Shown: positions 35,929-44,173 of the stretch, piece by piece | Layout of the letters: each line of letters begins with the position of its first letter | Position numbering within the stretch: position 1 is the first letter of the stretch | DNA from: Geodermatophilus sp. DSM 45219 | Lineage (GTDB): Bacteria > Actinomycetota > Actinomycetes > Mycobacteriales > Geodermatophilaceae | Length of the DNA: 64,000 nt | NCBI RefSeq assembly: GCF_900104025.1 | Contig: NZ_FNIQ01000006.1 | Coordinates: 338,491 to 402,490 of the forward strand | Reading direction: 5' to 3' | Translations under genes and position numbers: made by a program | Notes under the pieces: generated by a model | What the model was told of the DNA's origin: nothing | The model's input: only the letters and a program-made list of their open reading frames with translations | Database searches by the model: none

Positions 35929-36231
35929 ATGGCCACCGACTACGACGCCCCGCGCCGCAACGAGGCCGACGAGCTCGGCGAGGACTCGCTCGAGGAGCTC
36001 AAGGCCCGCCGCGCCGAGGCGCAGTCCTCGTCGGTCGACGTCGACGAGACCGACTTCAACGAGAACCTCGAGCTCCCCGGCGCCGACCTGTCCAACGAGG
36101 AGCTGACCGTCCGCGTGCTGCCCAAGCAGGAGGACGAGTTCACCTGCTCGCGCTGCTTCCTGGTGCAGCACCGCAGCCGGCTGGCCGCGACCAAGGGCGA
36201 CCAGCTGTACTGCCGCGACTGCGCCGCCTGA
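35929..36231 (+). CDS. DUF4193 domain protein
   Basis: A 100-aa acidic protein. The N-terminal two thirds are disordered and charged (LGEDSLEELKARRAEAQ). The C-terminus has a zinc ribbon EFTCSRCFLVQHRSRLA ... YCRDCA. Function unknown, strictly conserved in actinobacteria at this position (compare Rv2699c). ATG 35929 with GGAGGAGGGG 8 nt upstream. Its TGA opens hairpin repeat copy 7. Confidence 0.92.
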   Translation: MATDYDAPRRNEADELGEDSLEELKARRAEAQSSSVDVDETDFNENLELPGADLSNEELTVRVLPKQEDEFTCSRCFLVQHRSRLAATKGDQLYCRDCAA

Positions 36232-36340
36232 AAGAGGACCCCGCTGCCCCCCGCCACTCGTAGGAGGACCCCCTCCCCGAGCCCTTCGCAAGCTCAGGGC
36301 ACGCCAGGAGAGGGCCGGGGACCCTGCAGCGGGGCCGAGG
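36229..36340 (+). repeat. Stop-anchored hairpin repeat, copy 7 (one unit nested in another)
   Basis: The outer unit starts on the stop as TGAAAGAGGACC. Its stem CCCCGCTGC (36239-36247) pairs perfectly with GCAGCGGGG (36326-36334). Between the arms, at 36261-36316, lies a second unit with TAGGAGGACC as its left end and GAGAGGGCC as its right arm (CCCTC 36271-36275 with GAGGG 36310-36314). Confidence 0.82.
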
Positions 36341-36368
36341 AAGGGCACGCGACCGGAGGAGTGAGGAC

Positions 36369-37244
36369 GTGACCGAGCACCGGGAGCGCACCGGGCCGGT
36401 GCGGGACGTGCCGCCGCCCCGCCCGGTCGCGCCCAGCACGGCCGGCAGGACCACGACGCCGCCCGCGGAGGAGGGGCCGGCCGGCCGCGCCGGCCGGCTG
36501 CTCGCCGACGCCGTCGCCGGGCTGCTCGGCGCCACGGGCGGGCCGGCTCCCGACGGACGCCGCTCGGCCGCGGCGACGCTGCGCGACGTCGTCACCGCGG
36601 TCGCGGCCGCCGGGGCCCGCGCCGGTCGCGGCACCCCCGGGACGGCGACCCCGGGCGACGGGCAGCCGGGGCGGACGCCCAGCGCGCTGCTCGCCACCGC
36701 CGCCCCGCTGCTCCCGATCCGGGACGCGGGGCGGCTGCGCGCGACCCATCCCGGCGCCACCGACGACGAGATCGCCGACGCGCTGGTCGCCCGGGCCGCC
36801 AAGCTCACCGCCGGCATCGGGGCGGCCACCGGCGGGCTGTCGGCCGCCCACTGGCTCGCGCCGCCCTCGCTGCTGGCGCTGCCGCTGGAGCTGGGTGCCG
36901 AGACGGTGCTCACCGCCGCGGTCGAGGTCGTCCTGCTGGGCGAGCTGCACGAGCTGCACGGCCGGCCCGCCGGCGGCGACGCCCGCGACCGCGCGCTGGC
37001 CTACCTCTCGAGCTGGACCCGGCAGCGGGCGGTCGACGACGCCGTGGTGCCCGGCCTGGGCGCGGTCCTGGGCTCGGCCGGTCTGAAGACGCTGAGCCGC
37101 CGGATGACCCGGCGCATGGCCCGCAGTGCCCCGGGCGCGGCGCCGTTCCTGGTCGGTGCGGCCCTCGGCGGGCGGGCCAACCGGAAGGCGACCGAGGCGC
37201 TGGCCCGGCGGGTGCTCGCCGACCTGCGCCGCTCCCGCCCCTGA
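36369..37244 (+). CDS. Hypothetical protein with hydrophobic core
   Basis: 291 aa, not recognised. The N-terminal 130 residues are Pro/Gly/Thr-rich and look disordered. The C-terminal half is helical, with a conserved-looking start [20 protein letters not shown], a hydrophobic pair ([40 protein letters not shown]) and a glycine-rich [17 protein letters not shown]. It may be membrane associated. GTG 36369 has GGAGGAGTGAGG upstream. It replaces the DUF3093 gene I would expect here from the mycobacterial order. Confidence 0.72.
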   Translation: MTEHRERTGPVRDVPPPRPVAPSTAGRTTTPPAEEGPAGRAGRLLADAVAGLLGATGGPAPDGRRSAAATLRDVVTAVAAAGARAGRGTPGTATPGDGQPGRTPSALLATAAPLLPIRDAGRLRATHPGATDDEIADALVARAAKLTAGIGAATGGLSAAHWLAPPSLLALPLELGAETVLTAAVEVVLLGELHELHGRPAGGDARDRALAYLSSWTRQRAVDDAVVPGLGAVLGSAGLKTLSRRMTRRMARSAPGAAPFLVGAALGGRANRKATEALARRVLADLRRSRP

Positions 37245-37248
37245 GCCG

Positions 37249-37403
37249 AGGACCCGGCACCCTCGGAGGGGCCCGCGCCGAGCCGGTGCGGGGCTGGAAC
37301 GGCCCCCGTGCAGGGTCCCGCCGCGAGCTGGTGACGGGCTGGAACGGCCCCCTCCCGGGTCCCGCCCCGAGCGGAGCGAGGGGTGGGGAGGAGGGGGTCC
37401 TTA
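37249..37403. repeat. Stop-anchored hairpin repeat, copy 8 (upstream of dut)
   Basis: A complete unit at 37338-37403 has stem CCCCCTCC (37348-37355) / GGAGGGGG (37390-37397) with the GGAACGG flank. A lone second arm with GGAACGGCC lies at 37293-37338, and degenerate arms start at 37249 near the preceding stop. The repeat ends right at the -10 box of dut. Confidence 0.75.
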
Positions 37404-37416
37404 TAGGGTCGCGGAC

Positions 37417-37911
37417 GTGTCCGACGCGTTCCTCCCCGCCGTCCCCGAGGTCGAGGTCCCGGTGCGGCTGACCTCGCCGGAGGACGTCGTCCCCGCCTAT
37501 GCGATGCCGGGTGACGCCGGTGCGGACCTGGCGATCGCCGAGGACCTCGAGCTCGCGCCGTTCCAGCGGGCGCTGGTGGGCACCGGCGTCGCGGTGGCCG
37601 TCCCGGAGGGGTACGCCGCGTTCGTGCACCCGCGCTCGGGCCTGGCCCACCGCGTGGGACTCTCGCTGGTCAACGCGCCGGGCACCGTCGACGCCGGCTA
37701 CCGCGGGGAGATCAAGGTCAACCTGGTCAACCTCGACCCCACGACGCCGCTGACGCTGCGCCGCGGCGACCGGGTCGCGCAGCTGGTCGTGCAGCCGGTC
37801 GTCCGGGCGCGGTTCGTGCCCGTCGAGCAGCTGCCCGAGAGCGTGCGCGGGAGCGGTGGCCACGGGTCGACCGGCGGGCACGCGAGCGTCCAGGCGAAGG
37901 GAGTCAGCTGA
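37417..37911 (+). CDS. dut: dUTP diphosphatase
   Basis: Trimeric dUTPase of 164 aa that removes dUTP and supplies dUMP. The five motifs are visible: [56 protein letters not shown] and the C-terminal arm [13 protein letters not shown] 37417 lies 7 nt after TAGGGT (37404-37409), which directly follows hairpin repeat copy 8. Confidence 0.95.
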   Translation: MSDAFLPAVPEVEVPVRLTSPEDVVPAYAMPGDAGADLAIAEDLELAPFQRALVGTGVAVAVPEGYAAFVHPRSGLAHRVGLSLVNAPGTVDAGYRGEIKVNLVNLDPTTPLTLRRGDRVAQLVVQPVVRARFVPVEQLPESVRGSGGHGSTGGHASVQAKGVS

Positions 37912-37912
37912 C

Positions 37913-38635
37913 ATGCCGTTCGGACGGCGACGCAACCGGATCGACCGCAGCCTGCGCGAGCGCGGGGTGCCGCCGGAGCCGCAGCAGAAGGCGCGCGAGG
38001 TCGCGGAGACCACCGGGCCGTACGACTCCGCCGACGCCCCGGACGACGGCACCGCGCGCATCGACCTGGGCTCCCTGCAGCTGCCCGCGGTGCCGGGCAC
38101 GGAGCTGCGGGTCGACGTCAACGCCCAGCAGAAGGTGATCGGCGCGACCCTGCGTTACGGCGACTCGATGCTGCAGGTGGCGGTGTTCGCCGCGCCGCGG
38201 GCCGGCGGCATCTGGGACGACGTCCGCGCCGACCTGGCCCGCAGCGCATCCGGGCAGGGCGGGTCGCTCTCCGAGGTCGAGGGGCCGTTCGGTCCGGAGC
38301 TGGCCGGCTTCGTGCGGGCCAACCCGCCCGCTCAGCCCGGGCAGCCGGCTCCCGCGCCGGTGCGCCGCCCGGCCCGCTTCGTCGGCGTCGACGGCCCGCG
38401 CTGGTTCCTGCGCGGCATGATCAGCGGCCCCGCCGCGGAGAGCCCCGAGGCCGCCGCCGCGCTGGAGCAGGCCTTCCGGCAGATCGTCGTCGTCCGGGGG
38501 ACCGCGCCGATGCCGGTCCGCGAGCCGCTGCCGCTGACCCTGCCGCCGCAGGCCGCGGCGCAGGTCGCCGCCCAGCAGCAGGCGGCGCAGCAGCAGGCCG
38601 GTCGCCGGCCGTCCGCGCCCCCGACCGGCGCGTGA
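37913..38635 (+). CDS. DUF3710 domain protein
   Basis: A 240-aa soluble protein: basic start FGRRRNRIDRSLRERG, conserved core with LRYGDSMLQVAVFAAPRAGG and FVGVDGPRWFLRGMISGPAA, and a Gln/Ala-rich disordered tail. Function unknown; follows dut as in mycobacteria (Rv2696c next to Rv2697c). ATG 37913, 1 nt after the dut stop. Confidence 0.9.
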   Translation: MPFGRRRNRIDRSLRERGVPPEPQQKAREVAETTGPYDSADAPDDGTARIDLGSLQLPAVPGTELRVDVNAQQKVIGATLRYGDSMLQVAVFAAPRAGGIWDDVRADLARSASGQGGSLSEVEGPFGPELAGFVRANPPAQPGQPAPAPVRRPARFVGVDGPRWFLRGMISGPAAESPEAAAALEQAFRQIVVVRGTAPMPVREPLPLTLPPQAAAQVAAQQQAAQQQAGRRPSAPPTGA

Positions 38636-39426
38636 CGGCCGTCCGCACCGCCTACGGGCCGCACCCCGACCAGTTCGTCGAGCTGACGCTGCCCGCCGGC
38701 GCCGCCCCGGCGCCGGTCGTGGTGGTGCTGCACGGCGGCTTCTGGCGGGCCGCCCACGGCGTCGAGCTGGCCCGGCCGCTCGCCGCCGACCTGGCCGCGG
38801 CCGGCTTCGCCGCCGTCGCGGTCGAGTACCGCCGCGTGGGGTCCGGGGGCGGCTGGCCGGCCACCCTGGCCGACGTCGCCGCCGCGCTCGACGCGCTCCC
38901 GGACCTGGCGGACGCCGGCCGGCTGGACCTCACCGACGTCGCGGTCGTCGGGCACTCCGCCGGCGGGCACCTCGCCGCGTGGGCGGCCGGCCGGTCCCGG
39001 CTGCCCGAGGAGGTGCCGGGCGCGGGACCGCGGGTCGCGGTGACCGCCGCCGTCCTGCAGGCGGGCGTGCTCGACCTCGAGCGGGCCGCGGCGCAGCGGC
39101 TGGGCGGCGGGGCGGTGCAGGACCTGATCGGCGGGGAGCCCGCCGGGGCGCCGGAGCGGTACGCCGTGGCCGATCCGGTGCGGCTGGTGCCGGAGGGCGT
39201 GGACCTGCTCTGCGTGCACGGCACGGAGGACGACGTCGTCCCGCCGGAGCAGAGCACCCGTTACGCGCGGGCCGCCGCGGCGCGGGGCGTGCCGGTCGAC
39301 GTGCGCCCGGTGCCGGGCGACCACATGGTGCTCGTCGACCCGGCGGGGGAGCCGTGGACGCTGGTCCGCGACTGGTTGCGTGCCCGCGCCAGGGGAGGCC
39401 CGGCCCGATCTACGCTGGGTCCGTGA
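38632..39426 (+). CDS. Alpha/beta hydrolase (esterase-like)
   Basis: Hydrolase of 264 aa, substrate unknown. Oxyanion motif HGGFWRAAHG, nucleophile elbow VVGHSAGGHLAAW, Asp in CVHGTEDDVVPP and His in VPGDHMVLVDP. GTG 38632 overlaps the DUF3710 stop by 4 nt. Confidence 0.9.
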   Translation: MTAVRTAYGPHPDQFVELTLPAGAAPAPVVVVLHGGFWRAAHGVELARPLAADLAAAGFAAVAVEYRRVGSGGGWPATLADVAAALDALPDLADAGRLDLTDVAVVGHSAGGHLAAWAAGRSRLPEEVPGAGPRVAVTAAVLQAGVLDLERAAAQRLGGGAVQDLIGGEPAGAPERYAVADPVRLVPEGVDLLCVHGTEDDVVPPEQSTRYARAAAARGVPVDVRPVPGDHMVLVDPAGEPWTLVRDWLRARARGGPARSTLGP

Positions 39427-39800
39427 CGGAGACACGCCAGGGCGGTTGGTTCTCGCGGACGCTGCAGCGGCTGACCGCCGACGACCAGACCATCGACGCG
39501 GAGCGGCTGCGCGCCGGGTCGGTGAGCGCCGGCTGCGAGCAGGTCAGCGCCTGCCGCAAGGGCGCCGTCGTCACCGTGACCGGCCGGCTGAAGTCGGTGG
39601 TCTACACCCCGCGGGAGACGGTGCCCACGCTGGAGGCCGAGCTGTTCGACGGCTCCGGCTCGGTGACCCTCGTCTGGCTCGGCCGGCGGCGCATCCCGGG
39701 TATCGAGCCGGGCCGCACGCTGAGCGCCCACGGCCGCTTCGCCTCCTTCGACGGGCGGCAGGTCATCTACAACCCCCGGTACGAGCTGAGCGCCGGGTGA
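39423..39800 (+). CDS. OB-fold nucleic-acid-binding-like protein
   Basis: A 125-aa single OB-fold protein: GAVVTVTGRLKSVVYTPRET, LEAELFDGSGSVTLVWLGRRRIPGI and LSAHGRFASFDGRQVIYNPRYEL. Role unknown. GTG 39423 overlaps the hydrolase stop, and a TACGCT box (39411-39416) 6 nt upstream could give a second, leaderless transcript. Conserved position (compare Rv2694c). Confidence 0.88.
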   Translation: MTETRQGGWFSRTLQRLTADDQTIDAERLRAGSVSAGCEQVSACRKGAVVTVTGRLKSVVYTPRETVPTLEAELFDGSGSVTLVWLGRRRIPGIEPGRTLSAHGRFASFDGRQVIYNPRYELSAG

Positions 39801-40615
39801 CCGCTGCGCCCGAGGGGGGCGGGCAGCCCGGCGTGGCCTTCGACCGGCACCTCGTCCTGGAGCAGCTCGGCGGCTGGCGGGGGATGCTCGACGCCACGCT
39901 GCCCACGGTCGCGTTCATCGTGGCCAACTCGGTCGCCGGGCTGCGGGCCGGCATCTGGGCCGCCCTCGGCGTCGCCGTCGTGCTGTTCGGGTTCCGGCTG
40001 GTGCGCCGCGAGAGCGTGCAGCAGGCGTTCAGCGGCCTGTTCGGCGTCGCCATCGCGGTCGCCATCGCCGCGGCGTCCGGGCAGGCCCGCGACTTCTTCG
40101 TGCCCGGCCTGATCCGCAACGCCGCCCTGGGCGTGGTGCTCATCGGCTCCATCGCGTTCCGCTGGCCGCTGGTCGGGGTGGTCGCGGAGTTCCTCGCGCC
40201 CAGCCACCTCGGCTCGATGGCGTCCTCCTCGCTGCCCGGCCTGCGCCGGCGCATCGACCGCGTGAACGCCACGCTGCACCACCGCCCCGCCCCGGACCCC
40301 GCCAGCGGCGCCCGCCCGGCGGACCCCGCGCCCGAGCGGCACTGGCGCGACGACCCGCGGATGGTGCGCGCCTACTCCTGGCTCACCCTGCTGTGGGGCG
40401 CGGTCTTCCTGGTGCGCGTCGCCGTGCAGTGGGTCCTCTACCGCGCCGACGAGGTCGAGCTGCTCGGCACCGCCTCGCTCGTGCTCGGCCTGCCGGTCAC
40501 CGCCGTCGAGGTCGTGGTGACCCTGTGGGTGGTGTCCCGGCTGCACCGGCACCGCGCCGACGCCGTCCCGCCCGCCGATCCCTCGACCGGCGGGGAGCAG
40601 CGCCCGGCCGCGTAG
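39797..40615 (+). CDS. DUF3159 membrane protein
   Basis: A 272-aa membrane protein with about six helices. The family start LEQLGGWRGMLDATLPTVAFIVAN is followed by GLRAGIWAALGVAVVLFGFRLV and a second half with MVRAYSWLTLLWGAVFLVRV. Function unknown. GTG 39797 overlaps the OB-fold gene by 4 nt; convergent with the TrkA genes. Confidence 0.9.
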   Translation: MTAAPEGGGQPGVAFDRHLVLEQLGGWRGMLDATLPTVAFIVANSVAGLRAGIWAALGVAVVLFGFRLVRRESVQQAFSGLFGVAIAVAIAAASGQARDFFVPGLIRNAALGVVLIGSIAFRWPLVGVVAEFLAPSHLGSMASSSLPGLRRRIDRVNATLHHRPAPDPASGARPADPAPERHWRDDPRMVRAYSWLTLLWGAVFLVRVAVQWVLYRADEVELLGTASLVLGLPVTAVEVVVTLWVVSRLHRHRADAVPPADPSTGGEQRPAA

Positions 40616-40619
40616 GCGC

Positions 40620-41288
40620 CTACAGCGAGGGCTCGGGGGAGAGCACCTGCTGCAGCTGCTCCTCGACGTCGGCGTGGGTGACGAACAGCAGCTCGTCACC
40701 GACCTCGAGCGGCTCGTCCGGGCTCGGCGTGATCACCCGGTCGCCGCGCAGGATGGCGGTCAGCACCGTCTCCCGCGGCAGCGGCACCTCGCGCAGCGGC
40801 TTGCCGGCCCACGGGGTGTCCTCGTCGAGGGTGATCTCCACCAGGTTGGCCGCGCCCTTGCGGAAGCTCATCAGCCGGACGACGTCGCCGACGGTCACCG
40901 CCTCCTCGACCAGGGCGGCGAGCACCCGCGGCGTGGAGACCGCGACGTCGACGCCCCAGGCCTCGGTGTAGAGCCACTCGTTGCGCGGGTCCTTGACCCG
41001 GGCGACGACGCGGTTGACCGCGAACTCGGTCTTGGCCAGCAGGGAGACGACCAGGTTGGCCTTGTCGTCACCGGTGGCGGCGACCACCACGTCGCAGGTG
41101 GCCAGCTGCGCCTCCTCCAGGGAGCTGACCTCGCACGCGTCGGCCTGCACCCACTCGGCGCCGGGCACCGCGCGGGTGCGGACCTTGCGGCCGTCCTTCT
41201 CGATGAGCATCACGGTGTGCCCGTTGGAGAGCAGTTCCCCGGCGATCGAGCGCCCCACGGCACCCGCGCCCACGATGGCGACTCTCAT
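40620..41288 (-). CDS. TrkA-family potassium uptake regulator (CeoC-like)
   Basis: Cytosolic RCK regulator of a K+ channel or transporter, 222 aa. N-terminal Rossmann domain (VAIVGAGAVGRSIAGELL, NAD site) and C-terminal TrkA_C domain (PWAGKPLREVPLPRETVLTAI). ATG 41288. Forms a tandem pair with the next TrkA gene; the membrane subunit may be the adjacent permease. Confidence 0.92.
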   Translation of the reverse strand: MRVAIVGAGAVGRSIAGELLSNGHTVMLIEKDGRKVRTRAVPGAEWVQADACEVSSLEEAQLATCDVVVAATGDDKANLVVSLLAKTEFAVNRVVARVKDPRNEWLYTEAWGVDVAVSTPRVLAALVEEAVTVGDVVRLMSFRKGAANLVEITLDEDTPWAGKPLREVPLPRETVLTAILRGDRVITPSPDEPLEVGDELLFVTHADVEEQLQQVLSPEPSL

Positions 41289-41313
41289 GCCCGGTCCCCT
41301 CGTGCCGCGCGCA

Positions 41314-41982
41314 TCAGTGTCCCTCTCCCGTGGGGCCCTGCTCGACCACCTGGTGCACCCGCTGCGTGATCGCGTCGGTCGAGGCGACGACCAGCTGGTC
41401 GCCGTCCTGCAGCACGGTGGCCGGCGTGGGCAGCTGGGCGTCGCCGTAGCGGACCAGCCACGCGGCCCGCGCCCCGGAGGCGGCCTCCAGGTCGGCCAGC
41501 TTCCGGCCCACCCACGGCTCGGTGACGGTCACCCGCATGAGCAGCACCTGCCCGGTCGGCTCGCGCCACAGCTCGCTGACCTTGACCGAGAGCAGCTCGC
41601 GCAGCAGCCGGTTCACCGTCCAGGGGACGGTGGCGACGCTCGGGATGCCCATCCGCTCGTAGACCTCGGCGCGCTTGGAGTCGTAGATGCGGGCCACGAC
41701 GTGCTGGACGCCGAAGGTCTCGCGGGCGACCCGCGCGCTGATGATGTTGGAGTTGTCGCCGCTGCTCACCGCGGCGAAGGCGCCGGCGGAGTCGATGCCG
41801 GCGTCGAGCAGGGTCTGGCGGTCGAAGCCCAGGCCGGTGACCTGCCGCCCGGCGAAGTCCGGGCCCAGCCGGCGGAACGCCTCCGGGTCCTGGTCGATCA
41901 CGGCCACGCTGTGGCCGACGTCCTCCAGCCGGCGGGCGATCGCCGACCCGACGCGGCCGCAGCCCATCACGACCACGTGCAC
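41314..41982 (-). CDS. TrkA-family potassium uptake regulator (CeoB-like)
   Basis: Second RCK protein, 222 aa: VVVMGCGRVGSAIARRLEDVG at the start, GDNSNIISARVARE near residue 75, and a TrkA_C domain (EPWVGRKLADLEAASGARAAW). GTG 41982. Divergent from the APC permease gene with a shared 154-nt region, which is the usual arrangement in actinobacteria. Confidence 0.92.
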   Translation of the reverse strand: MHVVVMGCGRVGSAIARRLEDVGHSVAVIDQDPEAFRRLGPDFAGRQVTGLGFDRQTLLDAGIDSAGAFAAVSSGDNSNIISARVARETFGVQHVVARIYDSKRAEVYERMGIPSVATVPWTVNRLLRELLSVKVSELWREPTGQVLLMRVTVTEPWVGRKLADLEAASGARAAWLVRYGDAQLPTPATVLQDGDQLVVASTDAITQRVHQVVEQGPTGEGH

Positions 41983-42136
41983 GGGGTTCTCCCAAGCTCC
42001 AGAGTGCGGTGCACGGACGCCGTCCGCCCGCGCGTGTCCGGCCGCGAAGCTACACCTGGCCGCGCCCCGGACCGCGCCGCAACTCACCCTCCCGGGCGGG
42101 GGCGCGGGGGGTCCCGGCGTCCGTACCATCGCCGCC

Positions 42137-44173
42137 GTGCCGACCCTGTCCGACCTCGGACAACTCCCGAAGCGCCTGGTCCTGGGCCGCCCCGTGCGCA
42201 GCGACCGGCTCGGGGAGTCCCTGCTGCCCAAGCGCCTGGCGCTGCCGATCTTCGCCAGCGACCCGCTCTCCTCCGTGGCCTACGCCACGCAGGAGATCCT
42301 CATCGTGCTCACCCTCGCGGGGACGGCGTTCCTCTTCCTGACGCCCTGGCTGGCGATCGGCGTCGTCGTGCTGCTGGTCACGGTGGTCCTGTCCTACCGG
42401 CAGGTCGTGCGCGCGTACCCGTCCGGCGGGGGCGACTACGAGGTCGCGATCAAGAACCACGGGCAGTTCGCCGGTCTGGTGGTGGCCAGCGCGCTGCTGG
42501 TCGACTACGTGCTCACCGTGTCGGTGTCGGTGTCGGCGGGCACCGACAACATCATCTCGGCGTTCCCGGACCTGGACGAGCACCGGGTCGCCATCGCCGT
42601 GGGCCTGGTCGCGCTGCTCGCCGCGGCGAACCTGCGCGGGGTGCGGGAGTCCGGGCGCACCTTCGCCCTCCCGGCGTACCTGTTCATCTCCGGCATCATG
42701 GTGCTGGTCGTCACCGGACTGCTGCGGCACTTCTTCGGCGACGGCATCACCGCCGAGAGCGCCGCGTACTCGGTCACCCCGGAGCCGGGGTACGAGCAGG
42801 TGACCGGTCTGGCGCTGCTGTTCTTCGCACTGCGCGCCTTCGCCTCCGGCTGTACCGCGCTCACCGGGGTGGAGGCCATCGCCAACGGCGTCCCGGCGTT
42901 CAAGCCGCCCAAGAGCCGCAACGCCGCCACCACGCTCGCGCTGATGGGCGGCATCGCGGCGACCATGTTCTCCGGCGTCACCGCGCTGGCGATCCTGGCC
43001 GACGTCCGCTACACCGAGTTCCCTTGTGACCTGGAGGGGTTCACCGCCTGCGAGACCGAGCCGCAGCGGACGGTCATCGCCCAGCTCGCCGCCGCGACCT
43101 TCGGCGGGGACACCTCGCCCGGGTTCTTCTACGTCCAGGCGGCGACCGCCCTGGTGCTCATCCTGGCCGCCAACACGGCCTTCAACGGGTTCCCGCTGCT
43201 GGGCTCGGTGCTCGCCCAGGACCGCTTCCTGCCCCGCCAGCTGCACACCCGCGGCGACAAGCTGGTCTACAGCAACGGCATCGTGCTGCTGGCCGGGTTC
43301 GCCGCCCTGCTGATCGTCACCTTCGACGCCGACGTCACCCGGCTGATCCAGCTCTACATCCTGGGCGTCTTCACGGCGTTCTCGATCGGCCAGTGGGGCA
43401 TGGTGCGGCACTGGAACCGGGAGCTGCAGTCGCAGACCGCCTCCGCGGAGCGCCGGCGCATCCGCCGGTCGCAGGCGATCAACTTCGTCGGCGGCAGCCT
43501 GACCACGGTGGTGCTGACGATCATCGTCGTCACCAAGTTCACCCGCGGTGCCTGGCTGGTGCTCGTGGCGATGCCCATCCTGTTCGTGGTGATGAGGGCG
43601 ATCAACAAGCACTACTCGCACGTGGCCGAGCAGCTGGTGCCCGACACCGACTCCCGGATGCTGCCGAGCAAGGTGCACGCGGTCGTGCTCGTCTCCAAGG
43701 TCCACAAGCCGACGCTGCGGGCGCTGGCCTTCGCCCGCGCCACCCGGCCGGACCACCTGACCGCGCTCACGGTCAACGTGGACGACGCCGAGACCCGGGC
43801 GCTGCAGACCCAGTGGGACCGCTACGACATCCCCGTGCCGCTGACGGTGGTGGAGTCGCCGTACCGGGAGATCACCCGGCCGGTCGTGGACTTCGTGAAG
43901 TCGATCCGCCGCGACAGCCCGCGCGAGCTGGTGGTCGTCTTCGTGCCGCAGTACGTGGTCGGCCACTGGTGGGAGAACCTGCTGCACAACCAGAGCGCCC
44001 TGCGGCTGCGCGCCCGGCTGCAGTTCCAGCCGGGGGTGATGATCACCTCGGTGCCGTGGCAGCTGGAGAGCTCGGTCGGGCGGGAGGACGCCGGCCTGCG
44101 GGCGACCGGCCCCGCGCCCGGTGACCTGCGCCGCGGCCTGGCCGACGAGCCCGAGGGCCCCCCGTATGGCTGA
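42137..44173 (+). CDS. APC-family permease with cytosolic C-terminal domain
   Basis: Membrane transporter of 678 aa with about 12 helices. DPLSSVAYATQEILIVLTL and YPSGGGDYEVAIKNHG lie in the first helices. After helix 12 a hydrophilic domain of about 170 residues (KVHKPTLRALAFARATRPDH, VVFVPQYVVGHWWENLLHNQ) resembles a universal-stress-like regulatory domain. The KimA-type potassium importers share this layout, and the neighbouring TrkA genes favour K+ (inference). GTG 42137 lies 7 nt after TACCAT. Confidence 0.9.
   Translation: MPTLSDLGQLPKRLVLGRPVRSDRLGESLLPKRLALPIFASDPLSSVAYATQEILIVLTLAGTAFLFLTPWLAIGVVVLLVTVVLSYRQVVRAYPSGGGDYEVAIKNHGQFAGLVVASALLVDYVLTVSVSVSAGTDNIISAFPDLDEHRVAIAVGLVALLAAANLRGVRESGRTFALPAYLFISGIMVLVVTGLLRHFFGDGITAESAAYSVTPEPGYEQVTGLALLFFALRAFASGCTALTGVEAIANGVPAFKPPKSRNAATTLALMGGIAATMFSGVTALAILADVRYTEFPCDLEGFTACETEPQRTVIAQLAAATFGGDTSPGFFYVQAATALVLILAANTAFNGFPLLGSVLAQDRFLPRQLHTRGDKLVYSNGIVLLAGFAALLIVTFDADVTRLIQLYILGVFTAFSIGQWGMVRHWNRELQSQTASAERRRIRRSQAINFVGGSLTTVVLTIIVVTKFTRGAWLVLVAMPILFVVMRAINKHYSHVAEQLVPDTDSRMLPSKVHAVVLVSKVHKPTLRALAFARATRPDHLTALTVNVDDAETRALQTQWDRYDIPVPLTVVESPYREITRPVVDFVKSIRRDSPRELVVVFVPQYVVGHWWENLLHNQSALRLRARLQFQPGVMITSVPWQLESSVGREDAGLRATGPAPGDLRRGLADEPEGPPYG

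Noticed and set aside
36910..38121. Minus-strand frame across the 291-aa protein and dut, considered as the missing DUF3093 gene
   Set aside because: No hydrophobic helices as expected of DUF3093, and it is antisense to dut.
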